Of a stretch of 64,000 bases of DNA, positions 9,393 through 20,008 are shown piece after piece. The stretch covers positions 1,426,001 through 1,490,000 of the forward strand of contig NZ_JAUSQX010000001.1 in assembly GCF_030811535.1 (NCBI RefSeq), read 5' to 3'. Source of the stretch: Trueperella bonasi (lineage in GTDB: Bacteria; Actinomycetota; Actinomycetes; Actinomycetales; Actinomycetaceae). Numbering within the stretch: position 1 is the first letter of the stretch; every line of letters begins with the position of its first letter. A program made the translations under genes and the position numbers. The notes below the pieces were generated by a model. It did no database searches. It was not told the DNA's origin and saw only the letters and a list, made by a program, of their open reading frames with translations.

Positions 9393-10756
9393 TGCGCGAA
9401 ATAACGCCCGCCCCCGAACCGACCGGTGACGTCCAAGGCATCTGGTCGGTGAACACGCGCCGTACTGATTCCGGCGAACTCGAAGTCGCAGGTGTCGGCG
9501 TCCGCGATATTGCCGCCAAGTTCGGTACGCCAAGCTACGTGTTGGATGAAGACGACATGCGCCAGCGTGCTCGCGCGTGGAAGAGCGCAATGGACGATGC
9601 CTTTGCCAATCTTGCGGGCGCGGAAGTTTTCTACGCGGGTAAAGCCTTTTTGTCCAAAGCTGTTTCTCGCTGGATGAGCGAGGAAGGCCTGAACATTGAC
9701 ACGGCATCTGAAGGAGAACTGCGAACCGCGCTCGCGGCGGGAGTGCCGGGCAATCGGATAGGGCTGCACGGTAACAATAAATCCGTTACCGAAATCGAGC
9801 TCGCCCTGGACGAGGGCATCGCGCATATCGTGATCGATTCGCTACCCGAGGTGGAACAGGTGGCGGCTCTCGCTGCGGCCCGTGGTGTTTGCGCGCCGGT
9901 GTACGTGCGCTTGACGACCGGTGTGCACGCGGGTGGCCACGACTTTATTCAAACGGCTCACGAAGACCAAAAGTTTGGACTTTCTGTCAATAGTGGCGCG
10001 GCGCAGGATGCGATGAAAGCGATTGCCTCCCACTCTTCTCTCAAGCTCCTCGGCCTGCACTCTCATATTGGCTCGCAAATCCTGTCAACCGAGGGCTTTG
10101 GCGAAGCGGCAAAAGCGGTTCTGGCAGTGCGTCAATGGGCTGCCGGGCAGGGAATTGACATTCCCGAAGTTGATTTGGGAGGCGGATACGGTGTTCGCTA
10201 CACCGAAGCCGACGCCCCTGCGCCACCACCCGCCGAATTCGCGGAGGTCTTGGCCTGCGCGGTGCGTGAACACGTAGCCGAAACGGGCCTACCAGCTCCG
10301 CTTATTTCAATCGAACCTGGCAGGTCTATTGTGGCCCCTGCGATGCTGACCCTGTACCGGGTTGGCACGATCAAGGACGTGCACACCGACACCGGTCCGC
10401 GCCGTTACATGTCCGTCGACGGCGGGATGTCCGATAATCTGCGGCCCGCGCTTTATGGCGCCCAGTACACCGCGGCCGTCGCATCGCGCGCACCAGAAGG
10501 TGAGCCCGTGCGTTCGCGCGTCGTTGGTAAGCACTGCGAATCGGGCGATATCGTTGTCCACGCGGTTGGTCTGCCAACTGATACCGTGGCGGGAGACCTG
10601 CTCGCTGTGCCGGTTACGGGAGCTTACGGGCGTTCTATGGGATCGAACTACAACATGATTTCGCGCCCGGGCGTCGTCGCGGTACGGGACGGGCGCGCAT
10701 ACGAAATACTTCGCCGTGAAACAATCGATGACCAATTGGCACTTGACGTTGGCTGA
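9392..10756 (+). CDS. lysA: Diaminopimelate decarboxylase
   Basis: PLP enzyme of fold type III that decarboxylates meso-diaminopimelate to L-lysine, the last step of lysine synthesis (454 residues). The PLP lysine lies in EVFYAGKAFLSKAV; the phosphate-binding loop is DLGGGYGVRYTEAD; a later active-site Cys is in VVGKHCESGDI, and the C-terminal YNMISRPG motif is present. Its ATG overlaps the argS stop; hom follows after 17 bp with an AAGAAAGAGA ribosome site. Part of a lysine/threonine operon. Confidence 0.96.
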   Translation: MREITPAPEPTGDVQGIWSVNTRRTDSGELEVAGVGVRDIAAKFGTPSYVLDEDDMRQRARAWKSAMDDAFANLAGAEVFYAGKAFLSKAVSRWMSEEGLNIDTASEGELRTALAAGVPGNRIGLHGNNKSVTEIELALDEGIAHIVIDSLPEVEQVAALAAARGVCAPVYVRLTTGVHAGGHDFIQTAHEDQKFGLSVNSGAAQDAMKAIASHSSLKLLGLHSHIGSQILSTEGFGEAAKAVLAVRQWAAGQGIDIPEVDLGGGYGVRYTEADAPAPPPAEFAEVLACAVREHVAETGLPAPLISIEPGRSIVAPAMLTLYRVGTIKDVHTDTGPRRYMSVDGGMSDNLRPALYGAQYTAAVASRAPEGEPVRSRVVGKHCESGDIVVHAVGLPTDTVAGDLLAVPVTGAYGRSMGSNYNMISRPGVVAVRDGRAYEILRRETIDDQLALDVG

Positions 10757-10773
10757 TACCAAGAAAGAGAACG

Positions 10774-12048
10774 ATGACGATTAAAATTGCACTGTTGGGT
10801 GCTGGTACCGTGGGCAGCCAGGTGGCTCGCCTTTTAAAGGAAGAAAACGAGTTGCTCTCGGCCCGGGCCGGTGCGCCGCTGGAGCTGGTGGGCATTTCAG
10901 TGGCAAATCTGGAAGCGGAGCGCGATCCGTGGATCGATCGTGATCTGCTCACAACGGATTCCAAAGCACTGATCGAAAAAGCCGATATCGTGATCGAGCT
11001 GATTGGCGGCGTTGACCTGCCACGCGAGCTGATCTTGCACGCCTTGCGCTCCGGTGCGTCCGTAGTGACGGGCAACAAGGCACTTTTGGCCGAGCACGGC
11101 CCGGAGATCTACGATCTGGCAAAAGAGCAGAACGTCGACGTGTATTACGAGGCGGCTGTGGCCGGTGCCGTGCCGGTTGTGTATGCCGTGCGCGAGTCAC
11201 TTGCCGGCGATACCGTGACCGAAATTCAGGGTATTTTGAACGGCACCACGAACTATATTTTGGATGAGATGACGACGAAGGGGCTCGCCTTCGACGAAGT
11301 TCTTAAAGTCGCGCAGGATCTCGGCTTTGCAGAGGCTGATCCGACCGCGGATGTCGATGGGCACGACGCCGCGGCGAAGATCGCGATATTGGCTTCGCTT
11401 GCCTTCCACAAGCGCGTGCACATCAACGACGTTCAGGTTGAGGGTATTCGCTCTATTACTGCCAACGATATTGCGGCGGCCCGGGCCGGTGGCTACGTCA
11501 TCAAGCTCGTTGCTACCGCGCGGCAAGAGGCTGGCAAGATTGAGGTGCGGGTGAATCCGACCCTCGTGCCACAATCCCATCCGCTGGCCTCAATTGGTGG
11601 CTCGTTTAATGCCATTGTGATCGAAGCGGAAGCCGCGGATCGGCTCATGTTCTACGGACGCGGTGCCGGCGGCGCTCCCACGGCTTCGGCCGTGCTGTCC
11701 GACGTCGTCGCCGCGGCTGCAAAGCGCGTGGTTGGCGGGCGAGCGCCACAAGAAATTGTTCTTGGCGAATCGGAATTCGTTTCCGCAGATGATTCGCGGT
11801 CAAAGTACTTTATCCGTACGAAGGTGAAAGATCAGGTGGGCGTGCTCGCGGATCTTGCGGCTAAGTTCGCACAATCGGACGTATCAATCTCCTCGGTACG
11901 CCAGGATGAACGTGCCGAGGATGGTGAAGCCGAGCTGACGGTCACCACGCATACGGCTCGGGCGGCGGATATTGCCGCGACGATCGACAGTATTCAACAG
12001 GCGAAGACGGCCCAGGTTGTGCGCGTCTTGCGGGTGGGAGACGAATAA
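10774..12048 (+). CDS. hom: Homoserine dehydrogenase
   Basis: Reduces aspartate semialdehyde to homoserine with NAD(P)H, the branch point to threonine and methionine (424 residues). N-terminal Rossmann fold with [12 protein letters not shown], catalytic domain with [14 protein letters not shown] and [17 protein letters not shown], and a C-terminal ACT domain ([20 protein letters not shown]), which in this family mediates threonine feedback inhibition. Overlaps the thrC start (TAATG). Because metE and metF are only a dead remnant elsewhere in the window, homoserine here may serve mainly threonine; that is inference. Confidence 0.96.
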   Translation: MTIKIALLGAGTVGSQVARLLKEENELLSARAGAPLELVGISVANLEAERDPWIDRDLLTTDSKALIEKADIVIELIGGVDLPRELILHALRSGASVVTGNKALLAEHGPEIYDLAKEQNVDVYYEAAVAGAVPVVYAVRESLAGDTVTEIQGILNGTTNYILDEMTTKGLAFDEVLKVAQDLGFAEADPTADVDGHDAAAKIAILASLAFHKRVHINDVQVEGIRSITANDIAAARAGGYVIKLVATARQEAGKIEVRVNPTLVPQSHPLASIGGSFNAIVIEAEAADRLMFYGRGAGGAPTASAVLSDVVAAAAKRVVGGRAPQEIVLGESEFVSADDSRSKYFIRTKVKDQVGVLADLAAKFAQSDVSISSVRQDERAEDGEAELTVTTHTARAADIAATIDSIQQAKTAQVVRVLRVGDE

Positions 12049-13151
12049 TGGCACATCAGTGGCAGGGAATTATCCGCGAGTATCGTGAGCGTTTGCCCTT
12101 CGGCAAGAGCGATCCAGTAGTAACACTGGGCGAGGGTGGCACCCCGCTCGTGTATGCGCGCGCGATTTCTGAGCGGGTGGGGGCCGACGTTCACATCAAG
12201 GTCGAAGGCGCCAATCCGACAGGCTCGTTCAAGGATCGGGGGATGACGGCGGCGATCTCGCAGGTCAAGCAAACAGACGTTCAGGTGGTTGCTGCAGCCT
12301 CGACCGGCAACACCTCGGCCTCAGCTGCGGCATATGCTGTTGTAGCCGGGCTGAAAAGTGCCGTTATTCTTCCGGCTGGAAAGATCGCCGCGGGCAAGCT
12401 GGCCCAAGCGATCGTGCACGGCGCTCAGTTGGTGGCCGTCGATGGTAACTTCGATGACTGCCTTCGGATTGTGCGCGAGCTAACGGATACTCATCCCGTA
12501 GCGCTTGTTAATTCTGTTAATCCCTACCGTTTACAAGGGCAAAAAACGGCTGCTTTTGAAATCGTCGACGCCCTGGGCGACGCCCCGGATATTCATGTTC
12601 TGCCAGTGGGTAACGCGGGCAATATTACGGCGTATTGGATGGGTTATAACGAATATGCGGGCCGAACAACGCTTGCCTCCATGGATGATTCGGCTTTGCA
12701 TATGGAACCGGTTTCCACGAAGGTGCCGCAGATGTGGGGCGTTCAAGCCTGGGGCTCGGCGCCGCTCGTTTTGGGCGAGGTCGTGGATAATCCGGAGACG
12801 ATCGCGACAGCGATCCGGATCGGTAATCCTGCATCGTGGAAGTACGCCGAAGCGGCTCGCGATGATTCGAAGGGGTGGATCGATCGAGTTACTGACGAGC
12901 AGATCTTGCACGCCCAAAAGGTACTGTCAGCCGAGGTTGGCATATTCGTTGAGCCGGCGTCCGCAGCGTCGGTAGCAGGGCTCTTGCAGGCAGCTGAGCA
13001 GGGCAAGGTTCCCAAGGGCGCCACGATCGTGTGTACCGTCACGGGTAACGGGCTGAAGGATACAGCCACGGCTCTTGGCGATGCGGATCTCGATCTGCGC
13101 CCGATCGAGCCAACATTGCAGGCTGCGGCCGAGGTTTTGGGACTGTCATGA
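12048..13151 (+). CDS. thrC: Threonine synthase
   Basis: PLP enzyme of fold type II converting O-phosphohomoserine to threonine (367 residues, the compact actinobacterial form). The PLP lysine is in [16 protein letters not shown]; the phosphate-binding loop is [13 protein letters not shown], and [12 protein letters not shown] lies near the C-terminus. Starts within the hom stop and its own stop overlaps the thrB start (ATGA), so hom-thrC-thrB are translated in a coupled series. Confidence 0.96.
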   Translation: MAHQWQGIIREYRERLPFGKSDPVVTLGEGGTPLVYARAISERVGADVHIKVEGANPTGSFKDRGMTAAISQVKQTDVQVVAAASTGNTSASAAAYAVVAGLKSAVILPAGKIAAGKLAQAIVHGAQLVAVDGNFDDCLRIVRELTDTHPVALVNSVNPYRLQGQKTAAFEIVDALGDAPDIHVLPVGNAGNITAYWMGYNEYAGRTTLASMDDSALHMEPVSTKVPQMWGVQAWGSAPLVLGEVVDNPETIATAIRIGNPASWKYAEAARDDSKGWIDRVTDEQILHAQKVLSAEVGIFVEPASAASVAGLLQAAEQGKVPKGATIVCTVTGNGLKDTATALGDADLDLRPIEPTLQAAAEVLGLS

Positions 13152-14035
13152 GAATCGCAAAAGACACCGCCAAGGTGAAGGTGCCGGCATCGTCTGGAAA
13201 TCTCGGCCCTGGATTTGACTCGATGGGCATGGCCCACGACGTGTGGGACGAGGTGTCCGCAACTTTGATCACCGGCCCCTCCCGCGTGGTCATATTGGGT
13301 GAAGGTAATAGCACTCTCCCTAAGGACGACTCACACCTGATCGTCAAGACCATGAGTGAGACTTTTGAGCGGCTTGGCGCACCCACACCTGGAATCGATC
13401 TGGTGTGTCGAAACAATATTCCTCACGGTAAGGGCATGGGTTCCTCGGCAGCGGCGCTGACAGCTGCAGTTATGTTGGTGCGCGAATTACTCGGCACTCC
13501 CGATGAGTTCACGCGGGAAGAAGTTTTGAATATCGTGGCCGGTTACGAGGGCCACCCGGACAATGCGGCGCCAGCAATTTACGGTGGCGCAACACTTTCC
13601 TGGCGCGAAGGCGAGGGCTTCAAGACGGCCCAGTTACCGGTATCGGACCGTGTGAAGACCACGCTGCTGATACCTGATGAGGTATTGCTCACGACGACGG
13701 CCCGTGCTGCCTTGCCCGATATGGTCCCGCTCGTAGACGGTGCTTTTAATGCCGGCCGTTCGGCTCTCATGGTGCATGCACTTTCGCAGGAACCGGAACT
13801 GTTGTTCGCCGCAACGGAGGACCGTTTGCACCAGCGCTATAGGGCCGATTCGATGCGACACACCACCGATGTTCTTCGCGCCCTTCGCGAGGCCGGATGG
13901 CCGGCCGTCGTTTCGGGAGCCGGCCCCTCGATTCTCGTGTTTGCCGAGATCGATCCCGCAATGGCCAATGTTCTTGCCCAACAGGGATTCCGAACCGTGG
14001 ACTCCAAGCAGGTGCGGGGAGCGCACGCGGTCTAA
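13148..14035 (+). CDS. thrB: Homoserine kinase
   Basis: GHMP-family kinase phosphorylating homoserine for threonine synthase (295 residues). GHMP motif 1 is [17 protein letters not shown], the glycine/serine ATP loop is [18 protein letters not shown], and the C-terminal motif is [20 protein letters not shown] overlap with thrC. Last gene of the lysine/threonine operon; a 205 bp gap before rho separates the transcription units. Confidence 0.96.
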   Translation: MRIAKDTAKVKVPASSGNLGPGFDSMGMAHDVWDEVSATLITGPSRVVILGEGNSTLPKDDSHLIVKTMSETFERLGAPTPGIDLVCRNNIPHGKGMGSSAAALTAAVMLVRELLGTPDEFTREEVLNIVAGYEGHPDNAAPAIYGGATLSWREGEGFKTAQLPVSDRVKTTLLIPDEVLLTTTARAALPDMVPLVDGAFNAGRSALMVHALSQEPELLFAATEDRLHQRYRADSMRHTTDVLRALREAGWPAVVSGAGPSILVFAEIDPAMANVLAQQGFRTVDSKQVRGAHAV

Positions 14036-14240
14036 AGTTTTAAAAGCAGACACTTTACGTGTATGCTATCGTGTGACAGTATGGCATCGAGCCACAGCGC
14101 ATAGCAGTTGTTGAACTGCGCGCTATCCGCATTATCTGTCTCAATCCATCATTTGCGCACTGCGCCATTTGCGGATAACTACATGTGCGGACAATTGAAT
14201 TTATACATTCCAACAATATTGGAACCGAGGAAGGAACCTC
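14036..14240 (+). promoter_or_regulatory. rho leader/promoter region
   Basis: A 205-bp gap between thrB and rho with no ORF of note. A weak promoter candidate is TTTAAA, 17 bp, TATGCT just after the thrB stop, which would give a long rho 5' leader. The leader contains repeated ATTTGCG segments and ends with the strong GAGGAAGGAACC ribosome site before the GTG start. Long leaders are known for autoregulated rho genes; nothing here proves it. Confidence 0.3.
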
Positions 14241-15908
14241 GTGAGCGAAAAGTCAACGCCACCAACAGGCCCCATTTCTACAATGCGCCTTGCCGATCTT
14301 AAGGAACTTGCAGAATCGATGGGCCTCCAATTGCCGGCGAAGTCCCGGCGCCCCGATTTCATTGCAGCTATCCGTGAAGCGAGGAAAGCGAACCAGGGCG
14401 AACCCGCCACGGCACAGCCAAAGTCTGATCAGCACCCAGAATCTGAGCCGCACAACGATACCAGTGAACAAATCGAGTTACCCAAAGCAAGATCGAAAAA
14501 ATCTGATTCGGGCAAAGAATTGTCAGCTGACGAAAAGAAAGCCGCTCTAGATGCGCTCGGGGACGCGGCAGAACGCCGGGCGGGCGAACGTGGCGATGAG
14601 GGCGATAATCGTCGGCGTAGCCGCAGTAGGCGAAACCGTAATCGCAATCGTGACGATCAGAAAACCGAGAACAGGGAGCGTACCAGAGACGATCGCTCCA
14701 GAGATGACCGGGCCAAAGAAGATCGCACACAGAACGGGCGTAACCAGCAAACTGATGACTCGGGTGAGGTGCTGATCCCCGTAGCTGGAATCCTTGACGT
14801 CGACGGTAATAACAACTACTTGCGCACTGGCGGATATTTGCCGGGCAAGAACGACGCCTACGTTTCAACTCAAATCATTCGCAAATATGGTTTACGCCGC
14901 GGTGATGCGATTCAGGGTGCGGTGCGTGACGCCTCAGAAAATACCAATCGTAGGGGGCGTCAGCACAGGTACAACCCGCTGGTAGAAGTCACCTCGATCA
15001 ACGGGATGAGCCCCGAGGATGCAAAAGAGCGCCCCGAGTTCAATAAACTCACGCCGCTGTACCCCAACGAAATGCTCCGTTTGGAGACCACGCAAAAAGC
15101 ACACACCACACGCGTGATCGATCTCGTTGCACCGATTGGCAAGGGCCAGCGCGGTTTGATCGTTTCTCCGCCAAAAGCGGGCAAGACGATCGTTATGCAG
15201 CAGATTGCCATGGCTCTTGCCAAGAACGATCCGGACGTTCATTTGATGGTCGTGCTTGTTGATGAGCGCCCTGAAGAAGTGACTGACATGCAGCGCCTCG
15301 TCAAGGGTGAAGTGATTGCATCAACATTCGACCGCCCGGCTTCCGATCACACGATCGTGGCGGAGCTGGCAGTCGAGCGAGCAAAGCGCCTGGTTGAACT
15401 TGGTCAAGACGTAGTAATCCTCCTGGATTCACTTACCCGTCTCTCGCGTGCCTACAATTTGGCCGCTCCGGCTTCCGGCCGAATCCTTTCCGGTGGTGTG
15501 GACGCCGCTGCGCTGTATCCGCCGAAGAAGTTCTTCGGCGCCGCGCGCAATATTGAAAACGGCGGCTCATTGACGATTATCGCCTCGGCCCTCGTTGAAA
15601 CTGGTTCGAAGATGGACGAGGTCATTTTCGAAGAGTTTAAGGGCACGGGCAACATGGAGTTGCGCCTATCGCGTCAGCTCGCAGATCGCCGTATCTTCCC
15701 GGCTGTGGATATCAACGCTTCGGGCACCCGGCGCGAAGAGCTACTCTTCAGCCCCGAAGAACTCAAGATCGTTTGGCATTTGCGCCGTGCACTTGGCAAC
15801 CTCGACGTGCAAGAATCCTCCGATTACGTGCTCGGCCGGATGCGTAAGACGGAATCGAATGGCGAATTCCTCATGTCGATCGTACGCGGCATGCAGGGTA
15901 GCGAATAG
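14241..15908 (+). CDS. rho: Transcription termination factor Rho
   Basis: Hexameric RNA-dependent ATPase that terminates transcription (555 residues). N-terminal Rho_N helices ([15 protein letters not shown]), then the actinobacterial inserted region rich in Arg, Asp and Asn (about residues 70-175), the cold-shock-like RNA-binding domain ([20 protein letters not shown]), and the RecA-type motor with Walker [15 protein letters not shown], Walker [18 protein letters not shown] and Q-loop [21 protein letters not shown] start with a GAGGAAGGAACC ribosome site. The basic/acidic insert is typical of Actinobacteria and is implicated in RNA binding. Confidence 0.97.
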   Translation: MSEKSTPPTGPISTMRLADLKELAESMGLQLPAKSRRPDFIAAIREARKANQGEPATAQPKSDQHPESEPHNDTSEQIELPKARSKKSDSGKELSADEKKAALDALGDAAERRAGERGDEGDNRRRSRSRRNRNRNRDDQKTENRERTRDDRSRDDRAKEDRTQNGRNQQTDDSGEVLIPVAGILDVDGNNNYLRTGGYLPGKNDAYVSTQIIRKYGLRRGDAIQGAVRDASENTNRRGRQHRYNPLVEVTSINGMSPEDAKERPEFNKLTPLYPNEMLRLETTQKAHTTRVIDLVAPIGKGQRGLIVSPPKAGKTIVMQQIAMALAKNDPDVHLMVVLVDERPEEVTDMQRLVKGEVIASTFDRPASDHTIVAELAVERAKRLVELGQDVVILLDSLTRLSRAYNLAAPASGRILSGGVDAAALYPPKKFFGAARNIENGGSLTIIASALVETGSKMDEVIFEEFKGTGNMELRLSRQLADRRIFPAVDINASGTRREELLFSPEELKIVWHLRRALGNLDVQESSDYVLGRMRKTESNGEFLMSIVRGMQGSE

Positions 15909-16036
15909 GGCCCTGTGAGCAATCGCGCGCCGGCGCTGGCTATCAAAGCGCTGGCAACATGTGGTTAAATTGATCGTCGGCTTCTGGTTCACCTCTGTGA
16001 CGTGCAGGGGACCCAGAGCACTAGATCCTAGGAGAC

Positions 16037-16252
16037 ATGATGAAACAGGGAATCCATCCCGAGTACTCGGACATTAAAGTTTCGTGCACGTGCGGTAACG
16101 AATTCGATACCCGCTCCACGCTCGAACGCGAGGAACTTCGCGTCGACGTTTGTAGCGCATGCCACCCGTTCTACACCGGAAAGCAGAAGATCCTCGATAC
16201 CGGTGGCCGCGTTGCCCGCTTTGAGGCTCGCTACGGCAAGCGCAAGAATTAG
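16037..16252 (+). CDS. rpmE: 50S ribosomal protein L31, zinc-binding form
   Basis: 71-residue L31 of the C-plus type: CTCGNEF near residue 16 and [11 protein letters not shown] near residue 37 supply the zinc ligands. It is the zinc-replete counterpart of the cysteine-free L31 at 59488-59754. Good AGGAG ribosome site before the start. Followed by a strong hairpin and then prfA; rho-rpmE-prfA order is conserved in Actinobacteria. Confidence 0.96.
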   Translation: MMKQGIHPEYSDIKVSCTCGNEFDTRSTLEREELRVDVCSACHPFYTGKQKILDTGGRVARFEARYGKRKN

Positions 16253-16260
16253 CTGTTTTC

Positions 16261-16296
16261 GTAAACGCCGGTACAGTTTTCTGTACCGGCGTTTAC
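16261..16296 (+). terminator. Perfect 16-bp hairpin between rpmE and prfA
   Basis: GTAAACGCCGGTACAG, loop TTTT, then the exact reverse complement. It lies 8 bp after the rpmE stop. No T-run follows on the plus strand, so it may be a U-less actinobacterial terminator, an RNA-stabilising stem or a partial attenuator; prfA starts only 16 bp after it, so read-through or a promoter within the stem region must supply prfA. Confidence 0.6.
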
Positions 16297-16312
16297 GGTA
16301 TCGAGGTGTGAG

Positions 16313-17422
16313 ATGAGTGAATTCCCGGCGGCCGAGGCAGCGGCTGCAGAGTATAAAGATATTGAAATGCAAATGGCGTCTCCAGAGGTTTTGGCGAAGC
16401 CGGAGAAGTTGCGCTCGCTTGGGCGGCGCTACGCGGAGCTTCGCCGCGTGGTCAGCCGCTATGAGCGGTGGCTAGAAGTTTCTAGCGATCTTTCAGATGC
16501 TCGGGAGATCGTGGAACTTGGCGGGGATGATGGCGAACTTTTTGCCGAGGAATTACCGCGTCTTGAAGCCCTGGTAGAAGACGCCTCCGCCGATCTGCGT
16601 GATGCGCTGTTGCCTCGTGATCCCGACGACGGCCGCGACGTTATCTTGGAGGTCAAGGCCGGCGAAGGAGGCGAAGAATCCGCTCTCTTCGCTTCGGATT
16701 TGGTGCGGATGTACCAGCGATATGCGGAAAACAAGGGCTGGAGCACCCAGGTGCTGTCAAAAACTGATACCGATATGGGCGGCTTCAAGGACATCCAGAT
16801 CGCCATTAAAACCAAGTCTGTTCCAGAAGATCCAGCCGAAGGAGTCTGGGCCCACCTCAAATACGAGGCCGGTGTCCACCGAGTGCAACGAGTACCCATC
16901 ACCGAATCGCAGGGGCGGGTTCACACCTCGGCAGCTGGCGTACTGGTCTTTGCCGAAGTTGACGAACCCGAAGAGGTCGAGCTGAACGACAATGATTTGC
17001 GCATCGATGTTTATCGTTCGTCGGGGCCTGGTGGGCAGTCGGTGAATACCACGGACTCGGCGGTTCGAATCACACATTTGCCCACAGGAATCACCGTTGC
17101 GATGCAGGACGAGAAATCACAGATTAAGAATCGTGAAGCTGCGATGCGTATTTTGCGGGCACGTATCCGGCAGGCGCAGCTCGATGAACTCGCAGCCAAG
17201 GAAGCCGATCAGCGGCGCAGTCAGGTTCGTACGGTCGATCGTTCGGAACGCGTGCGCACCTATAATTTTCCGGAGAACCGGATCGCCGATCACCGCACTG
17301 GCTACAAAGCACACAATCTCGATGCGGTACTCGAAGGTGATCTTGACGACGTCATCACCTCCCTTCGCCAGATGGATGAAGAGGATCGCTTGCAGGCGGC
17401 CGCGGAGGACGCGGAGGCGTAG
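16313..17422 (+). CDS. prfA: Peptide chain release factor 1
   Basis: RF1 (369 residues) reads UAA and UAG and triggers peptide release. The stop-recognition PxT motif appears as [12 protein letters not shown] and the catalytic GGQ as [17 protein letters not shown]. The gene itself ends in TAG, so UAG is an ordinary stop codon in this genome, which matters for the amber codons seen in the 34-38 kb pseudogenes. Its TAGTG stop overlaps the prmC start. Confidence 0.97.
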   Translation: MSEFPAAEAAAAEYKDIEMQMASPEVLAKPEKLRSLGRRYAELRRVVSRYERWLEVSSDLSDAREIVELGGDDGELFAEELPRLEALVEDASADLRDALLPRDPDDGRDVILEVKAGEGGEESALFASDLVRMYQRYAENKGWSTQVLSKTDTDMGGFKDIQIAIKTKSVPEDPAEGVWAHLKYEAGVHRVQRVPITESQGRVHTSAAGVLVFAEVDEPEEVELNDNDLRIDVYRSSGPGGQSVNTTDSAVRITHLPTGITVAMQDEKSQIKNREAAMRILRARIRQAQLDELAAKEADQRRSQVRTVDRSERVRTYNFPENRIADHRTGYKAHNLDAVLEGDLDDVITSLRQMDEEDRLQAAAEDAEA

Positions 17423-18270
17423 TGAGCAGGACGTGGGCGCATGCACTCGAGGTCGCGCGCACAAAACTCGCCGCCGCAGTTGAGTCTGCGGACGTGGATG
17501 CGCGCCTTCTCGCAGAATTCGTTCACGGCGGCGTTCCTTCCGGGTCCGAAATGATCACCGACGCCGAAGTGGCGGCCTTCGAACAAGCGGTGAGCCAGCG
17601 GGAAAAGCGCGTTCCGCTCCAACACATTACCGGCACGATGTATTTCCGTTATCTCGAACTTGAATCCGGGCCGGGCACATTCGTTGTGCGCCCAGAAACC
17701 GAGATGGTGGTCGAGGCTGTCATTGAAGAAATTGCTTGCCTTGCTGCTCAGCAGTCTCGGCAGCGCCCCGTCGTCGTTGATTTGTGTACCGGTTCTGGAG
17801 CTATTGCGTTGGCGATCGCCACCGAAACGTCCGCGCAAGTTATGGCCGTTGAGCTCTCGGAAGAGGCGCATGAATCAGCCAGCCGAAATAGCGCGCGCTA
17901 CGGACATCCGATCACGCTGATTCGTGGCGATGCGTTAAGCGCATTCGAGGAGCTCGCCGGCCGCGTCGACGTCGTTGTGTCTAATCCGCCCTATGTGCGC
18001 GGTGATGAAGAACTTGCGCCGGAAGTCACTCACGATCCCCAGATTGCCCTGTTCGGCGGCGGGGATGACGGACTAGAAATGCCCACTAAAATTATTGCTC
18101 GCGCTCACTATCTACTGCGCGTCGGGGGTATTCTCATCATGGAGCACGGTGAGGAACAAAGTTCCGCGCTGCGAGGTGTGGCCCGCAGGTGCGGCTTTGG
18201 CGAAGTTTCGACGGGGCAAGACCTGACTGGCCGCGATCGGTGGCTACGCGCAAGGAAGGATGAGGCATGA
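17422..18270 (+). CDS. prmC: Release factor glutamine methyltransferase
   Basis: Methylates the glutamine of the GGQ motif in release factors using S-adenosylmethionine (282 residues). N-terminal helical domain, SAM site VVDLCTGSGAIALAIATE, and catalytic VVSNPPYVRG. GTG start inside the prfA stop, consistent with coupled synthesis of enzyme and substrate; its end overlaps the next ORF (ATGA). Confidence 0.95.
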   Translation: MSRTWAHALEVARTKLAAAVESADVDARLLAEFVHGGVPSGSEMITDAEVAAFEQAVSQREKRVPLQHITGTMYFRYLELESGPGTFVVRPETEMVVEAVIEEIACLAAQQSRQRPVVVDLCTGSGAIALAIATETSAQVMAVELSEEAHESASRNSARYGHPITLIRGDALSAFEELAGRVDVVVSNPPYVRGDEELAPEVTHDPQIALFGGGDDGLEMPTKIIARAHYLLRVGGILIMEHGEEQSSALRGVARRCGFGEVSTGQDLTGRDRWLRARKDEA

Positions 18271-18890
18271 AGGTTCGCGCATCCGACTCGTTCGCTATCG
18301 ATCTTGCAGCAAGGGCTATTGGCCGGGGCGAAGTGATTTGCCTGCCAACCGACACGGTTTACGGTATTGGTGCCGATCCCTTCGATCGCGATGCGATTTC
18401 GCGGCTGTTAACTGCCAAATCACGCACTCGTGCCAATCCGCCGCCGGTGCTCGTCAGTGATATTGCGCAGGCACAGTCGGTAGCAGCCACTATTTCGAAC
18501 CTCGGGCTGGCGCTGATGGAAGAATTTTGGCCGGGAGCGCTCACGATCGTCGTTCCCGCTAGGGAAGATATCGGCTGGGATCTTGGTCAGACGAACGGGA
18601 CGGTTGCGCTACGCGTGCCAGATTCGCAGCTCACGCGTGATCTACTGAGTGTTGTTGGCCCGTTAGCGGTGACGAGCGCGAATCAGCATGGCGAACCTCC
18701 CGCCACGACGGTGGATGAGGCCGTGGCCCAGTTGGGAGATGCGGTGACGCTATATCTAGACGGCGGCCTTGTTGGCGGCGGTGCGGGAATCGCTTCTACG
18801 ATCGTAGATGTGCGCGAGCCGATGCGGATATTGCGCCACGGTGGAATTTCGCAGGAGCAGCTCGAAACTGTTCTAGGGGTTGAGCTGTGA
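18267..18890 (+). CDS. L-threonylcarbamoyladenylate synthase (Sua5/YciO/YrdC family)
   Basis: Makes threonylcarbamoyl-AMP from threonine, bicarbonate and ATP for the t6A37 modification of ANN-decoding tRNAs (207 residues). YrdC-domain signatures: ICLPTDTVYGIGADP, KSRTRANPPPVLVSD, WPGALTIVVPA and VTSANQHGEPPATT. Length matches the short TsaC form rather than two-domain Sua5. Coupled to prmC upstream and wecA downstream by 4-bp and 4-bp overlaps. Confidence 0.93.
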   Translation: MKVRASDSFAIDLAARAIGRGEVICLPTDTVYGIGADPFDRDAISRLLTAKSRTRANPPPVLVSDIAQAQSVAATISNLGLALMEEFWPGALTIVVPAREDIGWDLGQTNGTVALRVPDSQLTRDLLSVVGPLAVTSANQHGEPPATTVDEAVAQLGDAVTLYLDGGLVGGGAGIASTIVDVREPMRILRHGGISQEQLETVLGVEL

Positions 18891-20008
18891 GAACATACCT
18901 ACTCATCATGGTTGTGGCGGCAGCACTGACCTATGTGCTTGTGCCGTTTATTCTTCGGATCGCCTTGAGTTTGGGGGCGATGACCCAGATTCGCGAACGC
19001 GATGTGCACCGTACACCCGTGGCGCGCCTTGGTGGGGTTGCCATGTTTGCGGGTTTTGTAGGTGCGCTGTTGCTGGCTTCACGGATTCCGTATTTGCGCG
19101 AGGTTTTCACCAGCTCGTCTGGGGTGTGGGCGATCGTGTTGGGTGGCGGGCTGATGTGTTTGCTCGGTGCGATCGATGACGTGTGGGAGTTGAACTGGTA
19201 CACGAAGCTAACCGGCGAGATACTCGCCGCCGGCCTGATGGCCTGGCAGGGAGTCCAGCTGGTGACGATGCCACTGTTTGGCTTGACGGTTGGGTCCACG
19301 CGGTTGACCCTATTTGCCACGATTCTCGCCGTCGTGATTGTGGCAAATGCGGTGAATTTCGTGGATGGGCTTGATGGGCTTGCCGCGGGTGTGGTGGGGA
19401 TTGCCGCTTTCGCATTTTTTATTTACGCCTATTATTTGACGCGCGAGGTTTCGCCCGGTGATTACACTTCGGTTGCGACGACGGTGCTCGCCGCTCTGGT
19501 GGGAGTGGCGGTTGGTTTTCTGCCGCACAACTTCCATCCGGCCAAGATTTTTATGGGTGACTCCGGGGCGCTGATGCTCGGCACGGTTCTTGCAGGTGCC
19601 ACAATATTGGTTACCGGCCAAATTGATCCGGCGACAGTTGAGACGCGGCAGGCGATTCCCGCGTTCATGCCGCTCGTCATTCCGCTCCTTATATTGGTGA
19701 TTCCACTTATCGACCTCACGTGGGCGGTAATTCGGCGGTTGCGCCAGGGCCGCTCACCGTTTTCTGCGGATTCAGGGCATTTGCATCATCGCCTCCTCAG
19801 GCGCGGTCATTCGCATACAACTGCCGTGATGATCTTGTACATGTGGACGGCGAACGCGTCATTTTCTGCGGTTGCCTACACGATATTTCCGCACCCGGGA
19901 GTCCTGATCGCGTCTATCGCGGCGGTTGTGATCGGCATTATTATCACCTGGGCGAAATTCGGATCGGCTCCTGCCCAGGAGAAAGTGGCTAGCCATGCGG
20001 CGTCGTAG
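18887..20008 (+). CDS. wecA: Undecaprenyl-phosphate N-acetylglucosaminyl 1-phosphate transferase (WecA/TagO type)
   Basis: Polytopic MraY-superfamily enzyme (373 residues, about 10-11 helices) that loads a sugar-1-phosphate onto undecaprenyl/decaprenyl phosphate, starting cell-wall glycan linkage units. Visible motifs: LGAIDDVWELNWYTK (Mg-binding Asp pair), NAVNFVDGLDGLAAG, FMGDSGALMLG and HLHHRLLRRGHSH. GTG start overlaps the preceding stop. The equivalent mycobacterial gene, as I recall it (Rv1302), sits in the same place before the atp operon. The sugar specificity is inferred from synteny. Confidence 0.9.
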   Translation: MRTYLLIMVVAAALTYVLVPFILRIALSLGAMTQIRERDVHRTPVARLGGVAMFAGFVGALLLASRIPYLREVFTSSSGVWAIVLGGGLMCLLGAIDDVWELNWYTKLTGEILAAGLMAWQGVQLVTMPLFGLTVGSTRLTLFATILAVVIVANAVNFVDGLDGLAAGVVGIAAFAFFIYAYYLTREVSPGDYTSVATTVLAALVGVAVGFLPHNFHPAKIFMGDSGALMLGTVLAGATILVTGQIDPATVETRQAIPAFMPLVIPLLILVIPLIDLTWAVIRRLRQGRSPFSADSGHLHHRLLRRGHSHTTAVMILYMWTANASFSAVAYTIFPHPGVLIASIAAVVIGIIITWAKFGSAPAQEKVASHAAS

